This document shows, one piece after another, positions 12,190 through 24,321 of a stretch of 64,000 bases of DNA. Source of the stretch: Formicarius rufipectus (lineage: Eukaryota > Chordata > Aves > Passeriformes > Formicariidae); contig VXAU01001332.1 of assembly GCA_013399695.1 (NCBI GenBank), forward strand, positions 229,487 through 293,486. Reading direction: 5' to 3'. Numbering within the stretch: the first letter of the stretch is position 1; each line of letters opens with the position of its first letter. A model generated the notes under the pieces. The model was not told the DNA's origin and searched no databases. It worked only from the letters and a program-made list of their open reading frames with translations. Made by a program: the position numbers and the translations under genes.

Positions 12190-12308
12190 CAATCCTGCAC
12201 AGCATTGAAAGAATCTTCATTTGTGATGTCATACATTAAAATGAAGCCCATTGCACCCCGGTAGTAAGCTGTGGTAATTGTTCTGTATCTCTCTTGACCT
12301 GCTGTGTC
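12190..12308 (-). CDS. RAB3C: RAB3C coding exon with switch II DTAGQE (39 codons + 2 nt)
   Basis: This is the next coding exon of RAB3C after 60425-60652. Read on the minus strand it begins DTAGQERYRTITTAYYRG and ends FNAVQDW, where the Trp codon is split after TG. With the Trp that ends the previous exon it rebuilds the WDTAGQE switch II motif, whose Gln positions the hydrolytic water. YYRGAMGFILMYDIT, the core beta-strand region of Rab GTPases, follows. The acceptor is TTTCAG ending at 12309, after a T-rich tract; the donor is GTAAGT at 12184-12189. The length of 119 nt gives phase 0 in and phase 2 out, so the following exon must supply the last base of TGG. That exon should encode the NKCD and SAK guanine-binding motifs and the C-terminal Cys prenylation site. 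I found no match to it between 1 and 12189, so it probably lies beyond position 1. The exon looks intact and functional. Confidence 0.96.
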
Positions 12309-15105
12309 CTGAAACAATAACAAACAAAATTTTTACACATTGCAGGAGCCCATTGCTACTGAAGGAAATCTAATTTTGCTCTGGATGATTTTCACTGAAG
12401 CCTGCTTGCATGTAAGAATGAAAAGACGTAGCAATATAGCCATAAGTCAGTGATGCTTTCTATCTGAGACACCAACTATCTTCCGTGGTGTGTTCAAGCT
12501 GTCTGGGGTGGGTTCAGAAACTCTTTATTAAAAAAAATAGAAAATTAATGTAAAGGAAGCCAAATCAAGATGAAAGTTCTGAAATTATTTTACACAAAGC
12601 ATAAGGAAGCTGCAGATAAAGGTCTAAACACTGAGGGAATTTGGGACAGGATATGTTCTTCTGGACCCAAGCATTTGATTTGTGTCAGTCTGAGAAGGAA
12701 CCAGGTATTTGGGGTTGTTCTGAAATACTAATTCGTAATTCTAAATTCACAGCTAATATTATTATAATAAGATGATTTAAAAAAGATTTTCTAATGAAAT
12801 ATTTCAGTATACGATAGATCTATGGCCATGAATAAAGTGTTTATTACTTTCAAACATAATCACATTCCTGTTGGTATTGGTTTATATTCACTTGCTATAA
12901 GGAAGCAATTAAAATTTTAATAGGCCTAATTTATGCAGTAGAATGTTTATGATCATGTAAGAAATAAACCCAAATATTGGTAACCAATGTATCACAACTT
13001 TTCTGTTCCACATATTCATAAGCATCTCCCCTGTACTCAGACCAGGCCCTAAAGATGGATACTTTTGTACTACTGTTAAGTAACTTAAATACCATTTGAC
13101 AGAACAGACAGCATACTAGAAAAATCACATATGAATATATTAAATAGTATATATTATATATTATTATTTTATTCATTTGAAACAATGCAACTATGTACAT
13201 GGTCTTTCTGTTTATTAGCTGTCATTCTTATGGAAAAACTATGTAGAAAAGAAATTATTTCCATACTGTATATTTATAGTTGTAAATCACTATGATTGTA
13301 CCCTCAGGTATTACTATATACTCATACTTGAAGAAAAGCAAGCTCACGTATGGCTACTCTCTGCTAGTCCATTTTGCAAGACCACAGAATTAATCTGATC
13401 ACTGTCTTCTCAGATTTAAATTCTAAAATATAACATCTGTATTTGCACTGACCAATGCAAACAAAAGCAAACTAAGTAAGATAAGCCTGAGGAAGAATAA
13501 AACTTGACCTATTACTGACTGGCATTTTCATCAAGGCAGTTCATTTCTATCTTTGATGGGCAGAAAACAAGACACATAGATCATCTTAGGGGTCTATTCA
13601 TTCATGTAGTTAATGTCTGGTAAGAACATATGATTGTTCATTAAACAAGTGGAAAAGCAGAGGAGAATGAGTAAGAGCAAGGAAATGTTTTATGAAAAGT
13701 ACTACACATACAAGACAAAGAGAAGTATTCTACAAACCTTACATGAAACAACAACAAAAAGTGTCAGTGGCTGCAGGAAATATTTTCAAAGATTATATTC
13801 ACTTTCATATATTCTTTTAAAATTTTTTTCATAAATTCTGTTTTTAATAATGTTACAGTATTACATTAGATTCCTGTTACATGATCCAATAGCCATCAGA
13901 TTTTAAATATTAAATCACAGAATTTTAAGGTTTAGTTGCATAGTATTTTAGAAATTACCCAGTTCCTGAGCCTTGCATACAGCCCACTGACTAGTAACCT
14001 CCAGTCAAGTATCTGGAAGACTCTGGGACTTGCACAGTTTGCCTTTGTGTGCTCTGATGTCTCTAGTATGTTTGTTGGGCTTTTTCTCTTAATTTATATT
14101 TTTCACCTATAATTGAAATTCATTACTTGAAAAGATTTTCATGCTCTAGATCCTGATATATATAATTTCATATTAGAAACATTGTTTCTTGTCAGAGATT
14201 CAATGCTAAAAGGCACAGTAAAGCTTTTCCCCGAGTAGAGATCTTGAATAGGGTATCTATATTTATAGGCAAGGAAAAAGGAGTGGTAGACATATAGACT
14301 GAGCGCAAGCTATTTGGTTCTGGCTCATGATGAAAACAGTAAACTAGTAAACTCTCCTTTATCATATATGTATAAAATTGTTCGGAGACAAGCAATTCTA
14401 GATTATCTTGGTTGGTTGTTTGAGTTAAAACTGTGAAAGTTGACAGTACAATTAAAAAAAAAGGCAAATACATGTTATTTCTACAGTAACCCCATGAACC
14501 AGGGTTTGTCCTGTGCTCCTCACTTGAATCATTCCTTTAATAATGGAAATTTCCTACAGATTCTTATTGCTAGGGTGGAACTACTATACCATTGGAGGCC
14601 TTAGTGTACGAAGAGCACACCAGCTGCTGACAACAATGCACCCAGAGGAATGGAGAGATATCATGTAATAGCCATCTGTGAAAGTAGAAACACTTAAGGA
14701 TAGCAAGCTCGCTGACTCAAGAAGAATCTGTATTTCACGTAAAGTGGACTTCATGGGGCTGGAAAGTCTCAAAATACAAAACAAAGAAACCAAGGTTCTG
14801 ATACCAATCCTAAAAATACTATTTAGGCTTGCCAAGTATAGCTGAGTTAACTTAACAGAAACAAATGCCCCTTACAGTCAAGCCCTGCCAAGCTAGATTT
14901 CATCTAGAATGTGCCATACCAGCTTAGATTACACTGAAATTTTTGAGCAATAGGTTAAATCAGGCCCTTGAATTAATTTGCTGAGGGTGTGCCCCTTTTC
15001 TTACCCTTGCCAAGCACTGCACCACTGTCAGGAACAATACTTTACGTAAATAACTTGCAAATGGAGTTGTTCATTATTAACACAGAGAGTTCTGAAGGTG
15101 AAATG

Positions 15106-15121
15106 AAAAAAAAAAAAAAAA
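15106..15121. repeat. Poly-A tract
   Basis: Sixteen consecutive A. No retrocopy body is recognisable upstream. Confidence 0.85.
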
Positions 15122-16570
15122 CACATTTGGCAGCAAGCACTTTTAATGAGCCTGTCACGGGGGAATTCAGTCTGCAAAACATAAACTTGTTTTCTAGCAT
15201 GCTTGAGTGACTGTGCTTCTGCATTTCAGTTCTATATTCTAAACATACGCCTCTTTTTAGACCCACTTCCTCACTACAAGTTTTACTCATACCACAATAC
15301 AGCTTGTATACGTGCCAAAAACCTGGCAAGAGTAGAGGAGGATTTCTTGGATGGTGTTTATATCTCTGTTTCAGATTCACAACATTTGAAGACAAGGCAA
15401 ACAGAAAAATAAAATTAGAAATATGAGTTGGGTGAATCCTCATTTGTGGGCCAAATTTTTCTGTTAAGGTAAACAAAACTGGCACAGCAATCAAGAACTG
15501 CAGCTCCTTAATGAGCTTTTTTTTTTCCTGTTGTTCCTACCTGAATGTTATTTATATACTCCATCAAAGCAACTCTGCCTAATTTCGCAAAAGATGTGTC
15601 TCATCTACAGGGTCTCAGGAAGAAAGGATAAAAATGAAAGTATGACAAACCACAAAGTACCCCCAAACCAACCTACCAAATCTTCCTAGAAAACCAGCAT
15701 CCTGCCCAATGCCTGTGGAACTAACAAAAACAAAACAAAACAGGAAAAAAAACTCAAACCAGTAAGAGGAGCAAGGGACAACTTCTCCAAAATCCTCTTG
15801 AGATGGGAGGCAGAGGTAAACCTACCTGAAGTCTGCTGCTAACCACCTAGGAAGTGCAGCTGTTGCTTTATGTCAGAAGCCGTTGGGCAGGGCACTGGGA
15901 AATGGGACAGGGAGAAAAGCTGCTGGAGCAGGAGGAGCTGATTATTCCAGGAGCACTGTCTCTCAACAAAGAGCACTTTCAAAAGAAAGTATTAGGCACA
16001 TAAAAACACAGACAGATGAACACTTACAACAGGGAAAGGAAAAACAGTTCAAATCAGTTTCATTATCTAATGTATGCACAAAAGATATAACATTGTACAT
16101 TGCCAACTCAGTCTTGTTTATGTACCCATTTCCTGTCAGCAGCTCCTTCCAAACTTCTTGTGGCTTTGGTTTCCCTAGGAGTCTGTTTTTTATTTTTATA
16201 TGTGTATAAATTCTGTGTGCATGTGTGCAGGTATTTGTAGAAAATATAGATATATGTATTTAAAATAAAAACATTTGGAGCATGAGAAACCAGCTACTGA
16301 GCTTGCCAGTACACGTCTGCTAGACCTATGTGCTCGTCCTTAGGACTAACCTCAGAATCAGAGCTGATTAGTTCATTGATCACATGGGAGGGATGCAGAA
16401 GCATGGCAGGGCTAGCTGGAAATATCTGATGTCAGAGTGGTGGGGAGAGGCATTAGTCCAAATGTGGCTAAGAAAAATGAGCTTGGGAGGGGTGACCTGG
16501 CAGGTAGAAGGTATGGCAGAGCTTGGACTAGAGAGACTGGCTCCTAGAATGTCCTGGCTGGCATTGGAAA

Positions 16571-16595
16571 AGTACTTTACAGCCAGTAAAGTACT
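16571..16595. repeat. Perfect 10-bp inverted repeat with 5-nt loop
   Basis: AGTACTTTAC (16571-16580), loop AGCCA, then GTAAAGTACT (16586-16595). All ten pairs match. Confidence 0.9.
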
Positions 16596-19500
16596 CACTC
16601 CATCCATGTAGCTGCTGACTGTGCCTGAAGTAAATATAATTTTAATTTTTCTTTTTTCCTTTCCAGTTCTTTCTTCTCTCTCCTAAGTTTTAATATTCAC
16701 AAAGAAAGTTCCTTCTCTGTAGTTCAGCTATCATGTGTTCCTAAAGCACAAAACTCAGGAATGCCAAGGTAGCACTACCTTATTTCTAGTCCAGTGTAAC
16801 TTGACCTTAGTTGCCATCGGTTCTGGACTCAGTTTTTGAGCCCCACTGCCAGTTCAGTGCATGCCTCCCTCTTTTCCCACCACACTCTGCAGCTTTATCC
16901 TGGTCCTGTCTTCATCTTGATTGTGGCCTATCCTACTTTCAGGATATAAGGATTGATTTCCCTTCTCCTTCTTCCCCATTTTTGGATATACTTTGGATGA
17001 GTAAAACTTTACATTATCTTACAAAGCAAAACAAATTAAAGCACCACTTTCTATTCTAATCAAGTTTCATGTTAGGTCTTAACTAGAATTTCTTTCTGGA
17101 AAATCTCAGGTTTTGCTTTCAAGATCTTTTTTTTCTTTTATTTTATGAAAGGTGTTACAGAATCAAAGATTAATTTTGGTTGCAGGGCTAGCTGGAAAAT
17201 TGTACAATGGAAACAATGAATTTACAAAATTCAATCTGCACTTCCTGTAATAATACAAATCTATTTTAGAAGTAAAATTAAAATGTAAATGAATATTGGA
17301 ATCCAGCTTGTCACTTCAGCTACAGAAAAAACCAGTTAAATAACTTTCTTTCTGTATTATTTTAAAATATTTGCAAACCAGATTGCAAAAATTTCTTCAC
17401 ATTTTTCAGGAAAATAATGAAGCAACAGAGAGCCATTCTTAAAAAAATTAGTTCTATACAATCAAAACCAGCAAAACTGTGATAAGCATCTTTGTTGTAC
17501 AGGTAGTTATTGCTATGTGGGAAGCAGCACTGGGAAAACATGGGATGTTTTTAGTTTTGCCATGCTTTATTTTTTAAAGCTTCTACTCCCAGACTCCTGA
17601 GATGATACAAAAACAGTAATATTTTTTTCTTTTCTTTTAATCTTTGTAGTCAGAGACCAAAAATGTGTCCTGCTGCATAAGGAAAAACCTAGGAGGCTTT
17701 TAATAGGAATTAAAATTACTGTATTAATACTTTTACTAAATCCAAAATAATTTTGTAAGGCTGGCATCTGGCACTGAACTCTGGCAAACCTTGAGAGAAT
17801 CAGAACAACCTGCTTTTGAATGAAAAGCCAGAAAGAAATACAAGCTCTATAATAACATTACAAAGAACAGTAATCTTAGAAACCTGATATTCAAATACAC
17901 TATAGACAATCTTTAGACTTGACAGAAAGCTCCTTACGCCCCAGGAATGTACTCAGTAATTTAGACGTTAAATGGTGATATGGGATAGATTGGAAAGGTC
18001 AATCCTAATGCTGTGAGACTTATGACTATTAGGAAAAGAAGAGGTAGAGCTTTTTCATCCACATCTGAAACATAGATAGGCATAGATGCCTTTCATTTAG
18101 CAGAGAGCAGAAAAAAACAATGAGGTATAACATAAGTTCGCAGACTCAGAGTCAAACTGAATATTATCATACAGTGAACAACTTAGATGTATACTGGAGT
18201 GCCAGAGTACATTCCTCTTCCCATTTCTGTACTTTGATTTATATACTTATATTTTTAATTAAGTACTTATCTCTAGAACTTATTATTGATAAAATAAGAA
18301 CAATAACCTTTCATCTTTCTCTCTCTCTTGTTATCCTGTCCTATTCTGCATCTCTAACACAGCTTTCTCTATTCATTACTCATATTTAATTATCTTACCC
18401 TTATTATTCAGTATGAGCTGGAATCTACGGATATAGACAACCTTTCCCAGCCATTTTGATAATAGGTCTATGTTAGTGATTCATTGCACTGAAAAAATTT
18501 GTATAATAGTGTTTTTACTCTTAAGTGCATATTATTATTTTATAAAAAAACTTGTCCACTGATTAGCTAACAGCACCTCTTATCTATTGAGAGCTGTGAA
18601 AATATTTCCTTCCTCACGACAACAGTGAGCTTAGCACATTTTATTCTGGTCCTTTTTTAGAAGCAGTCTTATCAATCTCCAATTGTAAGAGAAAAATGAG
18701 TTAGTAGTAAAAGGTACATTTTTAGAACCATAAACCAAGCACTCTTACCCAGAAAAACTCTCCCCACCCTTGATTTTCCTTGTGATAGAACTCTGTGTTT
18801 AAATCTGCAGGGAAGTTTCTCTCATTTGGAACAAATTACAGAACCATTCCTATTAAATAGCGTTCCAAACCTTCCCAGGAGTAAATGAATGCAGTTCAGG
18901 CAGAATACTAAGTTTAAAAAGCAAGTTTAAAGGCTTGCTAGAATTACTATTAACTTACGCTTTTCACATAGATTTTTTTTAATCTCAATTACCTGTAAAA
19001 AGAAAAGGAGGCAATCTGCAACACAGAACCAAACACATTTTACCTATTTTAAGCAAGAAAGTATAAATGCAATATTTCTGGAAGAGTTCAGCTATGGCTG
19101 AAGTGTGATCCCATCCAGAAATTTCATGAAGGTTAGGAAAAGGCACAGCTTAGTGCTTTAGATGCCTGCTTAATAAAACTACTGGGTTACAGTGTGGTCT
19201 GTGTTAAAAGTTTCCTCCTGCCTCTAGAGCTGTCTGGATGATTCCTTGTAGGAAGATCTCTAGGTAACTTCTGTATGCTTCTCTATGACTATGGCAGCCT
19301 TCATCTTGCGGGGCATGTATCAAAGATTCCTAAAGAAATTCTGGAAGTTCTTTGTATACCTTAGAAAGGTGATTTAGATTCTAAGCCTCAGCTGAAAAAG
19401 TATCTGGTATTTTCTGGAGAACTTCACCAGTGATGTCTCAAAGGCACAGAACACAATCACTCTCTTCACTAGCAACACAATTCTTTTGGGCATTTCAGGG

Positions 19501-20944
19501 AGCCATTTCCTCTACTGACAGAACTACTGAGAGGTGTGTTTGCACAACAGCCTCCATCAAACTCTCCTCTTTTCCACTTTTAACTCTTTTGATTTCCAAC
19601 ACCTTGTCATCACTAAATGCTTCCTTACTATCAGACTGTGCCTGATACATTTAATTCCCCATCATCTTAGTTTTTTCATTTTCTTGGATCTGATGGTAGG
19701 GATTAATAATTCAGGTTTGCAATGATGGATAGTATGCAGTGTGTTCAGCTGGCTGGAATCATCCAACACATTCAGAGGAACCTCTCTAGAATGTTTCCAT
19801 GTTAAAGAGAAAGATGAAGAAAGGATAGATAGCATAGGATAGATCATGCCAGCCATGAGGTGATGCACATTCTTTTCTACAGCATGGAAGTCCAGCACAG
19901 CATCCAGACAGTTTGTGACACCAAGGAGATTCATGAAAGATCAAGAATCTGGCTCCAAGACTTTTAGACTTTGAATTACTTCTCTAGTTCTTTAAAAGCT
20001 AATTTTTAATTAAAAACTATTACAAGATGCCAGAAAACATATTTTTCTTGGTCTTAATTATTTTACTTTCCATGTCGAAAAATTAAGAGGACACCTAACT
20101 TATAACATAAAGATACCTTTGTTATCAATATGCTGCTAGAATTATCTACACCTAGGTAAGATTTATGTATTAATTTGGGGAAATTTTAAATTGGATTGAA
20201 GTCATAAAAAGAAGTCTTATCAAAGCGAGATGGAATTCTTCAATACACCATAAGCACTCTTAATATCTCTTCACTAAGGAAAGAAAGGCTAAAGATGCCC
20301 AAATGCAAACAGCAGTTTAATCTACTACTTGATGTGAGGATGGGTCTTCATATGAAAAATGTATTATTTAAACTAAATACCACTGTGTTCTCTTGCTTGC
20401 TTACCTCTGCACTGTTGCTGCATATCAAAAGGTTATGCTTGCAACACTTCTCTAATGTCCTCATATTTGATGAGAGACGTAATTGAAGACAGCAAAGGTT
20501 ACTTTGACAAAATATTCTTTTACCCTGAAAATGTCTCAGCAGCTGACAATGTGTAATGTACATCAATCAATCATGTCCTTTATGTTGTTCTACTTAAAAA
20601 TTGTAAATTATTAAAGAGAGAGTTGTAAGAAGTTAAATATGTGATTAATCTCTGAATCCTGCATTATTTCAAGTACAGTGCCCTTATCTTTGCATTCTCT
20701 TTTTGGGGAGTTTTGGCATAAAGAGGCATAATTAAATTAGATTTTATCTAAATTGCAGTTTAATTTTCCCCCTGGTCTCTCTTCTTGTTTTAGGTGAGAC
20801 TGTTTGAGAGCTGTGTGCCTAGCCTATCTACAAGCATATTTAGTGATTCTAATGACTTTGTAATTCTAAAATCACACTTTGGAGAAAAACTGTCTCACCA
20901 GAAAGCATAATTACCAGGCCTAGGAAGAGAGGGAAAAGGGAAAG

Positions 20945-21385
20945 GGAATTTCAATTGGAAGGGCCTGTCCAACTGTCTGTCTGCTTCAGGGCTGGCCAAA
21001 AGCTACAGCATGTTCTTAACAACACTGTCCGAATGCCTCTTGAAGAGACACATGGGGGACATCAATTACCTCTCTAGGAAACCTGTTTCAGTGTTTGACT
21101 ACACTTTTGGGGAAGGAGTCCTTCCTGCAATACAGTCTAAATGTCACCTGGCTCAGCTGTCAGCAATTCTTATGTGTCCTATCAGTGGATACCAGAGAGT
21201 AGAGACCAGCAGCTCCCTCTCCGCTTCCCCTCCTCAGGCAGCTGTAGAGAGCAATAAGGTTGCCCATCGGAGTCCTTCCCTCCAAACCTGACAATCCAAA
21301 ATCCTCAGTATCTCCTCATGAGACATGCCTTCTAGCCCTTTCAGCAGTTTTGTTGCTCTCCTGTGGATGTATTCAAATACCTTAA
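20945..21385 (-). mobile_element. Old CR1 LINE fragment, minus orientation
   Basis: Read on the plus strand it shows typical reverse-CR1 text: TTGGAAGGGCCTGTCCAACT near the start, then TCTCCTCATGAGACATGCC, TTCTAGCCCTTTCAGCAG and TTTGTTGCTCTCCTGTGGA, the last three matching the block just after the CR1 reverse transcriptase. It is well diverged, so an old copy. Sense to RAB3C transcription. Confidence 0.75.
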
Positions 21386-24284
21386 CATACTTTAAAAAAT
21401 TGTTATATTTATTATCTATAAAATTTAATATAATATAAATGCAATGGAATATAATATTTACATTTTCTTTCTTTGTTTTGATACTGATAAATTAAGTATT
21501 TTTAAATATGGCAGCTATTTTGGAGGCCTGGTCACTCTGCAACAGATTGTAGTACAGTAGCTGGTATTGGTGCCACATTACAGGCATAGATGTTTATATA
21601 TAAAGCAGAATAAAAAATGTATTATCTCATCCTGTTGCTCTCTCAGAAACAGTCACTATTTTGCCTTTAGGTTTTAGTCCAAAGAAATCCTGCAATAATT
21701 AGTAAATTTTATTTAACAAATAAGTTTTCTGTAACCTTGTTAGCAGAACGCTGAACAACCCCACTGACACAATCCTGGCAAACACCATAGAGGAAGTACT
21801 AGACTAACTGGACTTTTAGTCTAACACAGTATAGTAATTCTTATTCTTGTGATCTTAAAAAATATTCAAGAAAGCTCAAAACTAGTATTTAGTGTCAGCT
21901 GTTATTAAAATCTTCCTAGAAAATCTGATTTTTTTTCTTTTCTATAAAGAGGGATGAGCTACAGTTGTTTCAACAAAAGTGAAAGAAATATTTATTCAGA
22001 AGTTCCTTCAGTAAATAGAGCAATAAATAAAACAAAATATGGGTATCAAAGGGTGAAGTTATTAACTAGGAACTTTTCCTCACACATTTTTTTTTCCAAA
22101 AAGCATCAGGTAAACAAAGCAGCAGAAAAATTTCTACAGTTCGAGTAAGTTTTGAAATTTTACAAGTGTCTATGGAACTTGGTAAGGGAATCTAGGACCA
22201 GCTTTGAACAAAAAGTATATGCCAAACTTTATAAATGAATAGGTAGACTGAAACACTTTGAGAAAGTGACATCCAGAAGCCTTGATGAACAGTGTTAGCT
22301 TCCATAAGGAATTCAAGCTTTCAGGTGTTCTGCTAGATGATGACTAGAACAGTAATCATGTTCTGGGATCAAATCTTGGATGAAGAAACATTACCTCTTG
22401 GACTTTTAAGAAAATCTGATTTTTCAGACATAAGAAAAGAAACAGAAGTGAGGGTTAACATGATTTGTAAGACTAATACTTTGTATTTAGTAATTCAGAA
22501 GAAGAATGTGAAATTCCTGATGCATTAGCACCTAGAAGTGATGACCATTTTTACCTTTTGCATGCAAATAACAGTTTTCTGTGACTCATAGACAGTAAAT
22601 AATAAGACCGATTGAAAGAAAAAAATCAAGTAAGATTTTCATTGACTAAAAATGCTCATTATTTTAGTAATAAATTAACTAAAGAAATAATACTGGCACT
22701 CTGGATTTTTGATGCAAGATTGCTTCACTGGAAAATGCTGGGCTACTCCAATGAACTTTTGCTAAGTTAATGTTTGTGTGAAAAATTTCATTACAGCAGG
22801 TAATTGGATCAAATCCAGTACATCAAGGAATTACTGGCCAAAATCATAAAATAACTCCCTCCAGAAATAAGTCACAGTTTGCAGAGATGCATGAAGTAGC
22901 AGACTTATAAAAGCATTCACTGTTGGATATGGTAGACCTAACTGTCCTAGACTGTTTCCCAGTTCACATTTACAAGCTTATAAAGAACAATATCCACCAA
23001 GGCCCAAGACATGTCCTATCACTTTACACCTAAGAATTTGTGCAATTATTTTGACAACCCTCTCCTATTATGTCACCCAAACCAACAAATCCTCTTAGAA
23101 TCCAAGCAGATAGATTTCTCAGGTTTCTGATGAACACACAAAATTTCTACTTTCACAGTGCTGATTTTGTCTTCCTTTGCCTTACATTTTAAGCAAGTGA
23201 AATAGGGAATTATGGGATCAATTAATATGACATTTTCAAGTATAATATAATTAGAGAAAAAAGTTTTCTTGGTTCTCTAGATTCAATAGTTACATTATAT
23301 CCACATTAATTTTATTTTTAATAATGAAATATAAGCTTAAAGATGGAAAACCTAGATCATATTATTAGTAAATTATCCTTTAGGAAGATCCATAAACATT
23401 TATGTTGATGTAAAGAACTAAATTCTATCACTTCTGAAACTGCAATGTCATCAGAAGTCAAATCAAACATCAAAGCAAAAGGGAATTAAGAGATTTAGAC
23501 TTGTTAAGCTAGAAAATCTGACTGAAATGCACAATTCCTTCCTAAAACATTCTATAATTCTTATTTGTATTATCAGTCAGAATGATTGCTGTAGCTTATT
23601 TGAAGTTTTGAATGGAAATATTTCAATAAAATAAAATGTAGAAATAATTTCTAAAGGTAATACTTCAATGACATATGATGAACTATAATTAGTGTTATTC
23701 TTTGGCTGTGATTCTTGAACTACAGGTGTTCTTCCAGAAATCAGAATTATTCTGTCTTAATGCATCATAAAGGAATATGAAATTACCATCTAGTGGAAGC
23801 AGAAAAATGTCCAGCTGTGAAATCTGTAGCAAGTGTAATTATAATCAGAGCTAAATTAAAGCACTAGCTAGTATAAAACCAGACAGTGGGCTAATATACA
23901 GTCAAAGAACAGTCTAAAAGCAAACTGAGTGTGAAATAACTTTGCTGCCTTTTTTGAAAGAGCTTTGCTGCCTACAGTGTAGCACTGACCACATTGAAGT
24001 AGTGGACGTTTGATCACAACAATTGCTTTAATTTATATACTGTGATATTTCTCCTGTAATTTAAAAAATTGGTAAAACTAAGACAGCTTCCTGGAAGCCA
24101 TCATATTCCACAGCATCTCTATTCCACTCCTTCCCAGTCTTCTAACTGTCACATAATAGTGATTTTACAGTAGCAGTAGAGGTCCTTAATTTGTTAATAA
24201 TATAGTCCCAAAAATGCATGTTTCTGTGTATACAGAGAAATTTGTAAGTATATATGTGTATGGCAATATGTATGTAACATAAAC

Positions 24285-24321
<37 letters not shown>

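Larger units (their letters stand above)
12309..20944. other. Intron sequence without recognised elements
   Basis: AT-rich. Contains a 16-base poly-A (15106-15121), an ACAAA-rich tract near 15725-15755, and a perfect hairpin at 16571-16595. The minus-strand open frame at 15042-15494 (150 codons) shows no recognisable motif and overlaps the poly-A; it is treated as chance. Confidence 0.55.

Noticed and set aside
15042..15494. Minus-strand open frame of 150 codons
   Set aside because: It includes a Phe run from the poly-A tract at 15106 and has no recognisable motif.
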